From: Gemmatimonadota bacterium
GTDB taxonomy: Bacteria; Gemmatimonadota; Gemmatimonadetes; Gemmatimonadales; Gemmatimonadaceae
Direction: 5' to 3'
Assembly: GCA_028287235.1 (NCBI GenBank)
Contig: JAQBQB010000028.1
Location: 124,001 to 188,000, forward strand
Length of the DNA: 64,000 nucleotides
Each line of letters opens with the position of its first letter. The stretch's first letter is position 1. The notes below the pieces were generated by a model. It saw only the letters and a list, made by a program, of their open reading frames with translations, searched no databases and was not told the origin of the DNA. Shown piece by piece: positions 25,753 through 34,826 of this stretch. Position numbers and translations under genes: made by a program.

Positions 25753-28248
25753 CTACTCCTCGCGCAACGCCGCGTTCGGATCGAGTCTCGCGGCACGGCG
25801 GGCTGGAATCCAGCAGGCAACGATCGCGATGGCCACGAACAACGCGGCGATCGCCGCGTAGGTGACGGGATCGGTCGGCCTGATCGAGATGAGCATGCTC
25901 GCCTTCTCCATCACGCCGGTGAGCGTAAGCGCGGCGGCGATGCCAACCATGATGCCCACGGCGCTCAACGCGAGCCCCTGCCCCACGATCAACCGGAAGA
26001 TGCTGTCGCTCGTCGCGCCGAACGCCATGCGCACGCCGATCTCCGCGGTGCGCTGCCGCACGGTCGTCGCGAGCACGCCGTAGAGCCCCACCCCCGCGAG
26101 CACCGCCGCCACGGCGCCGAAGATCGCGATGAGCACGAGCGAGAAGCGCGTCGGCGCCATGGCGCGGTCGACGAACGCGCTCATGGGCTTGAGCTCACCC
26201 ACCGGCACGAGCTTGTCCACCTGCGCCACGGCGTTCCGCACTTCGGGCATGAGGCGCGACGGATCGCCGGTCGTCCGGATCGCCCAGCGGCCCGCCGCGC
26301 CGAAGCCGAACATGCCGTCGACGACGAACATCGCTTCGCGTCCCGGCGCGGCGAGCGTCAGATGCCGCTCGTGCTCGACGACGCCGATCACGCGGTACAT
26401 CTGCGCTTCGGGCGTGTTGATGCGACAGAACATCTGCTGCCCGATGATCGACACCGGGCTCTGATTGGGGAATGCCTTCGCGGCGAGGAGATCGTCGATG
26501 ATGACGCCCGTCGTCGTCGTGTCGTTGTCGGCCTGCGTGAACGCGTGGCCGGCGATGACCTTCGTCTTCATCGCCTCGAAGTACCCGGGGAGCACGATGT
26601 GCAGCGTCGCCTGCCGAAAGAGCGACGGATCCGACGCGGCCGCCGCGGGACCCCAGCGCATGTTGAAGTCCTGGCCGTCGAGCGGCAGCGGGCTCGCCGC
26701 GGTCACCGCCGTCACTCCGGGAATCGCCTTCAGCCGGTCGGACAGCGTCGTGACATACGCCTGCGTCTCGCCCGACGTCCGCAGCCGGTTGTTGAACGCC
26801 GTGAAGGTGAGGACCCCGTTCGGGTCGAAGCCGGGATTCACCCGCTCGAGCGCCATGAAGCTGCGCAGCATGAGTCCCGATCCGATCAACAGCACGAACG
26901 ACAGCGCCACCTCGGCGATTACCACGCCCTGTCGAAGGCGCTTGCCGGAATTGAGACCGGGCGAGCGTCCGCCGGCCCGCAAAGTCTGCGCGAGATTCGG
27001 CCGCGATGCGCGCACCGCCGGCAGCACGCCGAAGATCAGCGCCGACAACAGCGCGAGCGCCATGGTGAATCCGAGCACCGTCGGATCGATCGACACGTCG
27101 CCGACGCGTGGGAGGTTCGACGGCGCAATGGACAGCAGCAGGTCGATACCCATCTTGGCCAGCAGCAAGCCAAGCGCGGCACCACCCACCGCGAGCACGA
27201 GACACTCGGCGAGCATCTGCCCGATGAGCACCTGCCGCGTGCCGCCGAGCGCCGAACGCACGGCCAGCTCCCGCTCGCGCGCCGATGCGCGAACGAGCAG
27301 GAGGTTCGCGACGTTGGCGCAGGCGATGAGCAGCACGAAGATCACCGCGCCCATGAGCGCGAGAATCGCCGGCCGCACCTCCTTCACGATGTCGGCCTGC
27401 ATCGGTTCGGCGCGCATGCCGAGGTTGGCCGCTTTCTTGATCGGGAAGCGATTGCGAAGGTCGGCGGCGAGCTTGTCGAGCTGCCCGTCGGCCGTGGCGA
27501 AGGTCGCGCCGGGCCGGAGGCGGCCGATCACGCGCAGGAAGACGTTGAGCCGCGACTGCGTGTTCCAGTCGATGCGGAACGCCGTGTACAGATCGGGTTG
27601 CGCCTGGACACCGGTGCCCGCCGGAAAGACCAGCTGCACATCCGGCCCGGTGACACCCACGACCTGCGCCGGCGCGCCGTTGAGCTGAATCGACTTGCCG
27701 ATCACCGACGAGTCGCCGCCGAAGCGGCTCTGCCAGAACGCGTGGCTGAGAATGACGATCGTCGGAAGGCGGGACGGCGGCAGCGGCGCCGCGCCCGGAA
27801 CGGGCGCCGGCCGCGGTGGGTTGGGCGTTCCGTCGGTCTCGGCGAAGTTGCGGCCGAAAGCGATGGGAGCGCCGAGTACGTTAAAGAAGTTGGTCGTCAC
27901 GCCGGCGTTGGTGATCTGCTCCGGCTTCCCCTCGTCGCTCACGTATGTGGAGACGCCGGCGTTTACCGCCGCGATGCTCTCGAACGCCGTCGCCTGTTCC
28001 TTGAGATCGGGCATGTCGCCGCCCGCCCACGGGAAGTTGAACACGTTCCGCGCACGCAGATCGTTGTGGATGATCGCGAGCCGCTCCGGGTGCGCGTACG
28101 GAAGCGGTCGCAGGAGCACTGCGTCGACGACGCTGAAGATCGCGGTGCTCGCTCCGATCCCGAGCGCGATGGTGAGCACGGCGGTGACCGTGAACGCCGG
28201 GTTTTTCCGGAGCGTGCGCGCGGCAAAGGCCAGGTCGCGGGTGAACAT
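25753..28248 (-). CDS. ADOP-type ABC transporter permease
   Basis: 831 residues from ATG 28248 (MFTRDLAFAARTLRKNPAFT), chosen by homology of this opening to ADOP permeases; no good ribosome binding site is visible and the frame stays open upstream. Architecture: membrane span 18-40, MacB core, FtsX triplet (ANVANLLLVRASARERELAVRSALGGTRQ), a linker span and second core, then the final FtsX triplet (RQRTAEIGVRMAFGATSDSIFRLIVGQGL) and the ending AARLDPNAALREE. No ATPase gene is adjacent. Role: probably envelope efflux or mechanotransmission, as for MacB-like proteins. It converges with the ThDP pair, 19 bp away. Confidence 0.9.
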   Translation of the reverse strand: MFTRDLAFAARTLRKNPAFTVTAVLTIALGIGASTAIFSVVDAVLLRPLPYAHPERLAIIHNDLRARNVFNFPWAGGDMPDLKEQATAFESIAAVNAGVSTYVSDEGKPEQITNAGVTTNFFNVLGAPIAFGRNFAETDGTPNPPRPAPVPGAAPLPPSRLPTIVILSHAFWQSRFGGDSSVIGKSIQLNGAPAQVVGVTGPDVQLVFPAGTGVQAQPDLYTAFRIDWNTQSRLNVFLRVIGRLRPGATFATADGQLDKLAADLRNRFPIKKAANLGMRAEPMQADIVKEVRPAILALMGAVIFVLLIACANVANLLLVRASARERELAVRSALGGTRQVLIGQMLAECLVLAVGGAALGLLLAKMGIDLLLSIAPSNLPRVGDVSIDPTVLGFTMALALLSALIFGVLPAVRASRPNLAQTLRAGGRSPGLNSGKRLRQGVVIAEVALSFVLLIGSGLMLRSFMALERVNPGFDPNGVLTFTAFNNRLRTSGETQAYVTTLSDRLKAIPGVTAVTAASPLPLDGQDFNMRWGPAAAASDPSLFRQATLHIVLPGYFEAMKTKVIAGHAFTQADNDTTTTGVIIDDLLAAKAFPNQSPVSIIGQQMFCRINTPEAQMYRVIGVVEHERHLTLAAPGREAMFVVDGMFGFGAAGRWAIRTTGDPSRLMPEVRNAVAQVDKLVPVGELKPMSAFVDRAMAPTRFSLVLIAIFGAVAAVLAGVGLYGVLATTVRQRTAEIGVRMAFGATSDSIFRLIVGQGLALSAVGIMVGIAAALTLTGVMEKASMLISIRPTDPVTYAAIAALFVAIAIVACWIPARRAARLDPNAALREE

Positions 28249-28418
28249 GAGGAGAGTGGCCGGTGAACGGGGAGCGGTGGGCAGGGGAACCTCCGCCAGA
28301 GGCATCGAACATACCGAACAATCCACGCGCTAAGCGACTGGTGCACCGCGTGTTAGCCAGCGGCCGAGTCGTGCCAGGCGACCGGTTGTGGGATCGGGTG
28401 TCCGGAATCGAACAGGCG

Positions 28419-28826
28419 CTATCGCTTCCGCGGAAAGCCGAGCGTGTCTGAGGACGGCCTGAAGTCTTCCGGGTAGTGGACTTCGGTGGCGCGGACCGGC
28501 TGGAGCGCGACGTCTGCCTGGAAGGTCTCGTGGTCGCGCGTCGCCGCGTACAAGCGGACGCCCGCGGATCGCACCCACTGCATCGCAAAGCTCCGGACGG
28601 CGACGGGGTCGACGACACCGAGCACCTGGCGCTGCCCCGTGCTGTCGACGTACCGGATGGTGACGGACGTGCCGGAATTGTTCTGCACCGTGAGCGTGCA
28701 GAGGTGACCGAGGCACGGAAGCGCCGGACTCGCTCCGGGCGATGCGCGACACCCGCCGACAGTGAGTCCCGTCGCGAGAACGGGCACGAAGAACGAGGCA
28801 ATAGTCAGCGCATGGAGCCGGCGCAT
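28419..28826 (-). CDS. Putative lipoprotein of unknown function
   Basis: 135 residues from ATG 28826; GGGGAGG lies 6 bp upstream, and ATG 28829 is a 3-bp alternative. The start MRRLHALTIASFFVPVLATGLTVGGC is a lipoprotein signal with lipobox VGGC. The mature part begins with a second cysteine pair (LPCLGHLC) and continues as a beta-rich domain (TLTVQNNSGTSVTIRYVDSTG) like small 'intrinsic protein with immunoglobulin-like strands'. No family recognised. It diverges from the M14 peptidase gene across 147 bp and lies 170 bp from the ADOP gene, a spacer in which I see no element. Confidence 0.65.
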   Translation of the reverse strand: MRRLHALTIASFFVPVLATGLTVGGCRASPGASPALPCLGHLCTLTVQNNSGTSVTIRYVDSTGQRQVLGVVDPVAVRSFAMQWVRSAGVRLYAATRDHETFQADVALQPVRATEVHYPEDFRPSSDTLGFPRKR

Positions 28827-28973
28827 CATCGACCTCCCCAGTGGGAGCCTGATAATTGTATACAACGCTGGGTACGTCAAGCTTGGCGCGACAGCGAACC
28901 CTCGCGGTGGGCCGTATTTGATCGTAGATCTACCGTCTTACCCCCGCCTTTTTTTTCAGCACAAGGAGACCGG

Positions 28974-31900
28974 ATGTCCCGTCCGACAGGATCGATGCGC
29001 CGCTGGAGTATGGCGTTGGTGGCCGCAGGCGCTTTGTCCCAAGCTGGAATCGTCGCGGCTCACGCGCAGACGCAGAAGGTCGACGCCGAGTACACGGCGC
29101 GCATCAAGAAGAATCTCTCCGATCCACGCATCTCCACGGAGCTGGTGGACCACCTCCCCGCCTCCGCGACCGTTCCGACGCCGCTCAAGTTCCTCGGGCA
29201 CATCGTCGGCGACTCGGGCATTCTCGATCACGCGGCGGACATCCACCGCTACTTGCAAGCTGTCGCGAAGGCCGCGCCCAAGCGCGCCAAGTTCTGGACG
29301 ATCGGCAAGAGCGAGGAAGGACGGGACATCGTGGTCATGGCGATCGCCGACGAAGCCACGCTGGCCAAGCTCGACACCTACAAGGGCTACCTGAACCAGC
29401 TCACCGACCCGCGCAAGACGACGGAAGCGCAGGCGAAGCAGCTGATCAAGACGGCCAAGCCGATCTACTACATCACGAGCGGCATGCACTCGCCCGAGTC
29501 GGGCGGACCGGAGATGCTGATGGAGCTGGCGTATCGCCTCGTGGTGGAGGAGACGCCGTTCATCCAGAACATCCGCAACAACGTGATCACCTTCATTACG
29601 CCCGTCGTTGAAGTGGACGGCCGCGAGAAGTACGTGGACAACCACTACTTCAACGAGAAGTGGAACAAGGACCACCCATCGACCGGCGGCGCAGGCGCGG
29701 GTGGTCGTGGCGGCGGTCCGTTGTCGCTCATGTACTGGGGCAAGTACGTGCAGCACGACAACAACCGCGACGGCATGGGCCAATACCTCGAGCTGACGAA
29801 GGCGGTGACGCGCGTCCAGAACCAGTGGACGCCCACGATCATGCACGATCTGCATGAAGCGCAGACGTATCTGTATTCTTCGACCGGCACCGGCCCATAC
29901 AACGACGCGCTCGATCCGATCGTGGTGGACGAGTGGTGGTACCTGGCGAAGAACGACGTGATGGAGATGACGAAGCGCGGCGTGCCGGGCGTGTGGACCT
30001 ACGGGTTCTACGACGGCTGGGTGCCGAACTACATGTTCTTCATCGCGCACACGCACAACGCGATCGGCCGGTTCTACGAGGTGCAGAGCTACTGCTCCGG
30101 CGCCTGCCAGTGGTATCCGGTCACGCCGCCGGCGACGACGACGAGCAAGGAATGGTTCCGTCCGAATCCGCCGCTCGACTCCATCATGTGGAGCCCGCGC
30201 GCCAACACGAACATTCAGGAATCGGCCATCCTGTTCTCGCTGTCGCGGACGGCGAAGGACAAGGAGATGTTTCTCGAGAACTACTGGCTGAAGAACAAGC
30301 GGGCGATCGCCAAGTCGAACACCGGCGTGGCGGCGTGGGTCATTCCCGCCGGCCAACACGCGCGGGAGAACGCCGCCGAAGCGGTGAACGAGCTCAAGAC
30401 GCAAGGACTCGAGTTCCACGTCGCGGGCACGTCGTTCGACGCCGGCAAGGTGCACGTGAACGCGGGCGACTACATCATCCGCGGCGACCAGCCGTACCGG
30501 ACGATCGCCGACATGTACTTCGCGCTGCAGAACTTCTCGCCGGCCAACCCGTCGCCCTACGACGACACCGGTTGGACGTTCCCGCTGATGCGCAACATCA
30601 CGGTCAACGAAGTGACCGATAAGAGTATCCTCAAGCAGCCGATGACGATGGTGCCGATGACGAAGGACGTCACCGCGCCGGGCGGCGTGACGGGCTCGGG
30701 GAGCACGATCGTCGTCGAGAACAACAGCGACAACACGCTCGTCAGCCTGCGCTTCAAGTTTCCGAACGTGAAGATGGCCGCGACCGAGGACGCGTTCGAC
30801 GCCGAGGGCACGCACTACGGCGCTGGCGCGTTCGTCATCGCCAACGCCAACCGCGCCCAGATCGAACCGGCCCTCAAGCAGCTCGGCCTCAGCGGCCACG
30901 CGATGGCCTCGGCGCCGGCGGTGAAGACGCACGATCTCGAAGTGCCGCGCATCGGCTACATCCACAGCTGGACGCGCACGCAGGACGAAGGCTGGGTCCG
31001 CGCCGCGCTCGACACCTACGGCGTGCCGTACAAGTACTTCGGCGAGAACGCCCTGGCGAGCATGGGCGACCTCCGCTCGAAGTTCGACGTCCTGATCTAT
31101 CCGCACGGCGGCAGCGGCGTCGGAAACGTGGGCGGCGGGCGCGGCGGCGCGGTGAATGTGCCGGTGCCGTACAAGAGCACGAAGGAATTCCCGTCGCTCG
31201 GCTTCCCCGACTCGACCGACGACGTACGCGGCGCGCTCGGCGAAGATGGTATGAAGGCGCTGTTCGCGTTCGTGCAACACGGCGGCACCGTGATCACTGA
31301 GGGCAGCACGTCGCAGATCCTGCCGGAGCTGAACCTCACGCCCGGCGTGAAGGTCGAGCCGGCGAACGGACTGTTCGCGCGCGGAACCATCCTGCGCGGC
31401 GTGATCAGCGATGCCAAGAGCCCGTTGGTCTACGGCTACACGCAGCGCGACGTACCGGTGTACTTCAGCGCGGGCCCCGTGCTGAACGCGGGCGCAGGCG
31501 CTGTCGCCGTCGTCGACAATCCGGCACTGGGCGGACGCGGCGGTCGTGCGGGGATCAACGGCCAGAACACGACGCCCATGGCGACACCGCTCAAGCTTTC
31601 GTCGTGGGATCCAGATCACACCGGAACCACGTACGGGTTGGCGACGAGCATCGGCAATGACTTCAACGTGGCGCAGGCGGGCGGCGCCGCTGGTCGTGGC
31701 GGACGTGGCGGCGGCGGCGGTGGTGGATTCGGCGGCGGTGGCGGTGGCGGCGCAGCAGCGCCGGTTGCCGGCCTGTCGGCCGATCCGAGCTCGTCGACGC
31801 GCGTCGTGATGCAGTTCCCGGCGAAGCCGGAAGACATGCTGCTCTCCGGCACGCTGGAGAACGGCAATCTTCTCGCCAGCCGCGCGCTGCTGGTCGATGA

Positions 31901-32027
31901 GAAGATCGGCAACGGCCACCTCGTGATGTTCGCCTTCCGTCCGTACTGGCGGTGGCAGACGCAGGGCACGTTCGCGACGGGATTCAACGCGATCGTGAAC
32001 TGGAATCACCTGGACGCCGGGAAGTAG
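28974..32027 (+). CDS. Exported M14 family zinc carboxypeptidase, large form
   Basis: 1,017 residues from ATG 28974 (AGGAG 5 bp upstream); upstream in-frame sequence is not protein-like. The signal peptide ends about residue 33 (AHAQ). The M14 domain spans about 50-420, with zinc ligands His172 and Glu175 in GMHSPESGG and a candidate third histidine in IMHDLHEAQTYLYSS. The long C-terminal half (about 430-1017) is beta-rich, as in other large M14 proteins of this type. It has Gly-rich runs at about 240-248 and 900-925. It probably trims peptides in the periplasm or outside, alongside the S9 enzyme. A perfect terminator follows 19 bp after the stop. Confidence 0.85.
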   Translation: MSRPTGSMRRWSMALVAAGALSQAGIVAAHAQTQKVDAEYTARIKKNLSDPRISTELVDHLPASATVPTPLKFLGHIVGDSGILDHAADIHRYLQAVAKAAPKRAKFWTIGKSEEGRDIVVMAIADEATLAKLDTYKGYLNQLTDPRKTTEAQAKQLIKTAKPIYYITSGMHSPESGGPEMLMELAYRLVVEETPFIQNIRNNVITFITPVVEVDGREKYVDNHYFNEKWNKDHPSTGGAGAGGRGGGPLSLMYWGKYVQHDNNRDGMGQYLELTKAVTRVQNQWTPTIMHDLHEAQTYLYSSTGTGPYNDALDPIVVDEWWYLAKNDVMEMTKRGVPGVWTYGFYDGWVPNYMFFIAHTHNAIGRFYEVQSYCSGACQWYPVTPPATTTSKEWFRPNPPLDSIMWSPRANTNIQESAILFSLSRTAKDKEMFLENYWLKNKRAIAKSNTGVAAWVIPAGQHARENAAEAVNELKTQGLEFHVAGTSFDAGKVHVNAGDYIIRGDQPYRTIADMYFALQNFSPANPSPYDDTGWTFPLMRNITVNEVTDKSILKQPMTMVPMTKDVTAPGGVTGSGSTIVVENNSDNTLVSLRFKFPNVKMAATEDAFDAEGTHYGAGAFVIANANRAQIEPALKQLGLSGHAMASAPAVKTHDLEVPRIGYIHSWTRTQDEGWVRAALDTYGVPYKYFGENALASMGDLRSKFDVLIYPHGGSGVGNVGGGRGGAVNVPVPYKSTKEFPSLGFPDSTDDVRGALGEDGMKALFAFVQHGGTVITEGSTSQILPELNLTPGVKVEPANGLFARGTILRGVISDAKSPLVYGYTQRDVPVYFSAGPVLNAGAGAVAVVDNPALGGRGGRAGINGQNTTPMATPLKLSSWDPDHTGTTYGLATSIGNDFNVAQAGGAAGRGGRGGGGGGGFGGGGGGGAAAPVAGLSADPSSSTRVVMQFPAKPEDMLLSGTLENGNLLASRALLVDEKIGNGHLVMFAFRPYWRWQTQGTFATGFNAIVNWNHLDAGK

Positions 32028-32046
32028 CAGGCGGCGAGAGTGAGCG

Positions 32047-32086
32047 AAACAAAGAAGGCCCGTCGATTGACGGGCCTTCTTTGTTT
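32047..32086. terminator. Strong bidirectional rho-independent terminator
   Basis: An 18-bp perfect stem (AAACAAAGAAGGCCCGTC at 32047-32064, its complement at 32069-32086) with loop GATT. The GC core is flanked by A-rich and T-rich outer parts, so both RNA strands end in a U-rich tail. It serves the M14 gene on the plus strand and the minus-strand RiPP/outer-membrane unit whose last stop is at 32107. Confidence 0.9.
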
Positions 32087-32106
32087 GGTGCTCCAGCTGC
32101 CTACAC

Positions 32107-32913
32107 CTATTTGATCTTTGGCCCGACGCGCCGGCCGAGGATCAACTTCACGATCGACTTGTCGCCGCCGGCGGTCAGCGCCGTGCCGTAGCCGAAGTTG
32201 AACTCCCATGCCGGCCCGAGGTCGAGATTGACGACACCGAACAGCTGGTGCTGCTCTTCGGCAATCGGGTCGTTCCGCCTGATCGTTCCCGTCGCGCCGT
32301 AGTACTCGATCGCGAGGTTGACCCTCTTGGTGACGTCGTAGCCGACGTCGACGTTCGGCCCGAAGTCGAATGCCTTGTTGGCGTTCGGTCCGCGCAGCGA
32401 TTTGCTGAGCACAGGGTTGAGCGACACGTACCAGCGATCGATCTGCTTGTCGATGATCGGCCGCAGCTCGTAGGTCCAGGTGTCGGCCGAGTAGCGTGCG
32501 CGCGCGTAGCCGATTTCCTGCGAGATGCTCACGCCCACCGGCCAGCCCCAGCTCTCTGGCGCGCGCACGCGCGGGCGAATGTGCGTGCCGACCCACTCGA
32601 AGCTCCGGTTGTCCGGCTTCGCGGTGAACCAGTAGAACCCGAGCTCCGACCAGTCGTTGAATCCGTGCGTGATCTCGACCGTCTCGTGCCACGCGTGGTA
32701 GGTGGGCAGCTCGCCGAACTCCGACAGCCCGCGACGGCCCTTGATCGTGTAGTTGGAGTGAAGCTCGAACATCGTGACGCCGCGCGGGATGGTCTCGGAG
32801 CCGTAGACCTGAATCTCGTAATTCTCCTGTGCTGCGGCGGTGCGGGGCGTTGCGAGGATCGTGGTGAGGACAGCGAGAGCGAGAACGATGGACGGCCGAA
32901 AGCGACGGGGCAT
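32107..32913 (-). CDS. Predicted outer-membrane beta-barrel protein
   Basis: 268 residues. Signal peptide MPRRFRPSIVLALAVLTTILATPRTAAAQ, then alternating amphipathic strands rich in Tyr/Trp (EIQVYGSETIPRGVTMFELHSNY, WSELGFYWFTAKPDN, EIGYARARYSADTWTYELRPI, VNLAIEYYGATG, WEFNFGYGTALTAG) typical of a 10-12-stranded barrel. No family name can be given. It is 97 bp downstream of the SagB-type gene on the same strand and ends 20 bp before the strong terminator. It may therefore be the last gene of the RiPP transcription unit, but its own promoter in the 97-bp gap cannot be excluded. Confidence 0.7.
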   Translation of the reverse strand: MPRRFRPSIVLALAVLTTILATPRTAAAQENYEIQVYGSETIPRGVTMFELHSNYTIKGRRGLSEFGELPTYHAWHETVEITHGFNDWSELGFYWFTAKPDNRSFEWVGTHIRPRVRAPESWGWPVGVSISQEIGYARARYSADTWTYELRPIIDKQIDRWYVSLNPVLSKSLRGPNANKAFDFGPNVDVGYDVTKRVNLAIEYYGATGTIRRNDPIAEEQHQLFGVVNLDLGPAWEFNFGYGTALTAGGDKSIVKLILGRRVGPKIK

Positions 32914-33010
32914 TGGTTCGCGGTTGGGAGTGGTCGTGAACGCGCGCGGTGAGCGCGCGTCCGAACCAATACGGGCTGTCTGCGTGGCGCGTTGTGCCGA
33001 GAAAGTGTCG

Positions 33011-34390
33011 TCAGCGCCGGGGTGCGGAGCCGAGCATCAGCTCCCCCACCGACGTCTCCTCCTCGAACGGCGTTCCGATCGCGAGTGCGAACAGCTCGGA
33101 GTCGCCTCCGCCGAGTGCGCACGGCGCCAGGCCCATCGCGGTGGCGACGAGCTGCATCGTAGCGAGCAAGACGCCGGTGTTCTTCATGATCGCTGCGTAG
33201 CTGCCAAGGCCGTACTTCCACATGAAGCGGTGGAAGCGGGCGGTGATGACCAGGAGCAGCTGACGACCCCCCGCAACGTCTGCCGACCGGGCGGAGTCGT
33301 CGAGCAATCTATCGACGTGCGACACGCTGACAGCAAGCACCTCGAGCCGGTGCTGAAGCGGGTCGTAATGGTAAAGACCGCGACCCAGACCGTCGCATTC
33401 TCCCACGACGGCGTACACCTCCAGCTCGTAGCACGCACCGCCTCCGGGATAGGGCCGCCTGCTGGTGGCGTAGGGAACGCGATCGGCGTCGGCGTCGGTC
33501 ACCCGCTGAATTCGCGCGGCACGATACAGGAGCTCGCCGAGTTGGCGGGCCGTGATCGGGCGAGCGCCGTAGTCGCGAACGGAGCGGCGTCCCTCGAGGA
33601 CGCGAGAGAACGGAACGTCCTGCGCATCGAGACGCGCGAGATCCGGCACGTGCAGCGCGATCGACTCGCTCGACATCGGCGCTTTCACGACCGGCGACGG
33701 CGGCAGCGATCGTTGCGTGGGTAGCGCGTCGAGCCCAACGTCGCGCCGGGCGCGGGTTCTTGCGTGACACAACAAGTCGGCGAAGTGCCACGCGGCAGTC
33801 GACGGATTCGTATCGGCGACGTCGGCGGGAGCGAGCATTCCGCAATAGGCGAAGAGCGTCAACAATTCCTGCGACACCCGATCCGGGAACGTATCCCACG
33901 CGATCGGCGAGGCGAGCGCCGAGACGACCGACATGCCGACGGGTTCGAGCAGGGCAATTTGCACGGAGGATCGCGCCGACTCGAGCACGACGCCGGACTC
34001 GGCTCGCCGCAGATACGCAAATCGATCGAGCACCCAACGACCGGCGAGCGGAGACGCGTCGAGCGCAGGGTGGAACACGCGCGACGTGACGACGGCGCGG
34101 GCGACGGTGCAGTTCGCGTCGCGAAGCTCGAAGCTGACGGCGCCTCGCGCTTCGAGGTGCGCGAGCTGGTAGTACCACATTGCAAGTCCCGCATCTCCAT
34201 CCGCATCGACGACGATGCGGTCGAGCCGCGCGCGGTCGGCGCCCTTCGCAAGCTCGCGAAGGGCGCTTCGCACACCGCCGGACGGGCACGACACGCGTAC
34301 GATGCCATGCCAGAGCTGGATGTCGGCCTCCGCGTCCCGTTCGAGCAAGGTTGCGCCGGGACGCAGTGCCAGAATCAACGCGGGGTTCAA
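33011..34390 (-). CDS. SagB-type azoline dehydrogenase (TOMM maturation)
   Basis: 459 residues from TTG 34390, 8 bp after the precursor stop. I chose it because the protein-like part starts there (NPALILALRPGATLLERD, the usual opening of SagB-type proteins in NHLP clusters); no ATG or GTG lies nearby. Residues about 1-240 are the N-terminal alpha/beta extension. Residues about 262-455 are a nitroreductase-fold FMN domain: RRSVRDYGARPITARQLGELL (268-), GACYELEVYAVV, GLYHYDP and ATAMGLAPCALGGGDS. SagB enzymes oxidise azolines to oxazoles or thiazoles with FMN. Its context (precursor and YcaO gene directly upstream) makes the role secure. Cytoplasmic. Confidence 0.9.
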   Translation of the reverse strand: MNPALILALRPGATLLERDAEADIQLWHGIVRVSCPSGGVRSALRELAKGADRARLDRIVVDADGDAGLAMWYYQLAHLEARGAVSFELRDANCTVARAVVTSRVFHPALDASPLAGRWVLDRFAYLRRAESGVVLESARSSVQIALLEPVGMSVVSALASPIAWDTFPDRVSQELLTLFAYCGMLAPADVADTNPSTAAWHFADLLCHARTRARRDVGLDALPTQRSLPPSPVVKAPMSSESIALHVPDLARLDAQDVPFSRVLEGRRSVRDYGARPITARQLGELLYRAARIQRVTDADADRVPYATSRRPYPGGGACYELEVYAVVGECDGLGRGLYHYDPLQHRLEVLAVSVSHVDRLLDDSARSADVAGGRQLLLVITARFHRFMWKYGLGSYAAIMKNTGVLLATMQLVATAMGLAPCALGGGDSELFALAIGTPFEEETSVGELMLGSAPRR

Positions 34391-34398
34391 CGCGCCAC

Positions 34399-34761
34399 TT
34401 AGTTCGGATCCCCGTGCGGGCTGCCGTGCCCTCCCCCACCGCCGCCACCACCACCACTGCCGCCGCTGCCACCATAGCCGCCGCCGAGCTGCGTGAACGT
34501 GTAGATGGCAATGAACTGTTCCGGATGGTCGAGCTCCGAGATCCTGCTGACCTCCGGCTTCGCGGGGAGGATCATGTGCAGCGTGGTTGCCGTATCTTCG
34601 AGGACGCTGATGGTCAAATCCGTCGGCACCGCGATGCCTCGTTCGCGCAGAACCGTTGCCGCGTCGCTGACCAGGCGGTTCTTGAACTCGTCGCTCTTCC
34701 AGGCGTCGGCGATGATCTTTGCGAGGATCGCCTTTTCGATGAATTCTTGATCCCGAGCCAT
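34399..34761 (-). CDS. RiPP (TOMM) precursor peptide with NHLP-type leader and Gly-rich core
   Basis: 120 residues. Residues 1-92 are a leader related to the nitrile hydratase alpha subunit (NHLP family): IIADAWKSDEFKNRLVSDA, RERGIAVPTDLTISVLED and TTLHMILP are the diagnostic pieces. From GGG (93-95) the peptide changes to low complexity: Tyr96, Ser99, Ser102, nine glycines (103-111), then a tail with His112, Ser114, His116 and ending in Asp-Pro-Asn. All three core serines follow glycine, the microcin B17 context for oxazole formation. No cysteine occurs anywhere and no threonine in the core. The start is ATG with GAGGTG upstream. It lies between YcaO and SagB genes; probable leader cleavage is near the LGGG junction (inference). 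Confidence 0.88.
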   Translation of the reverse strand: MARDQEFIEKAILAKIIADAWKSDEFKNRLVSDAATVLRERGIAVPTDLTISVLEDTATTLHMILPAKPEVSRISELDHPEQFIAIYTFTQLGGGYGGSGGSGGGGGGGGGHGSPHGDPN

Positions 34762-34826
34762 GCATCACCTCGTCGTGAGAGATTGGGAGGATGCTGCGAC
34801 GGACGCTGCTCGCCGGTGCGGCGATG

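Noticed and set aside
28956..32009. A 1,017-codon open frame antisense to the M14 peptidase gene, and similar long antisense frames at 6654-9479, 11186-12964, 22420-24657 and 48920-51250
   Set aside because: Their translations are dominated by Arg, His, Ala, Asp and Val without recognisable motifs, the usual shadow of GC-rich coding DNA; the sense frames carry clear family signatures.
34399..34761. A true nitrile hydratase alpha subunit fragment
   Set aside because: The metal-binding Cys motif of nitrile hydratase is absent and the C-terminus is a Gly-rich core beside YcaO and SagB genes, so it is a leader-peptide relative.
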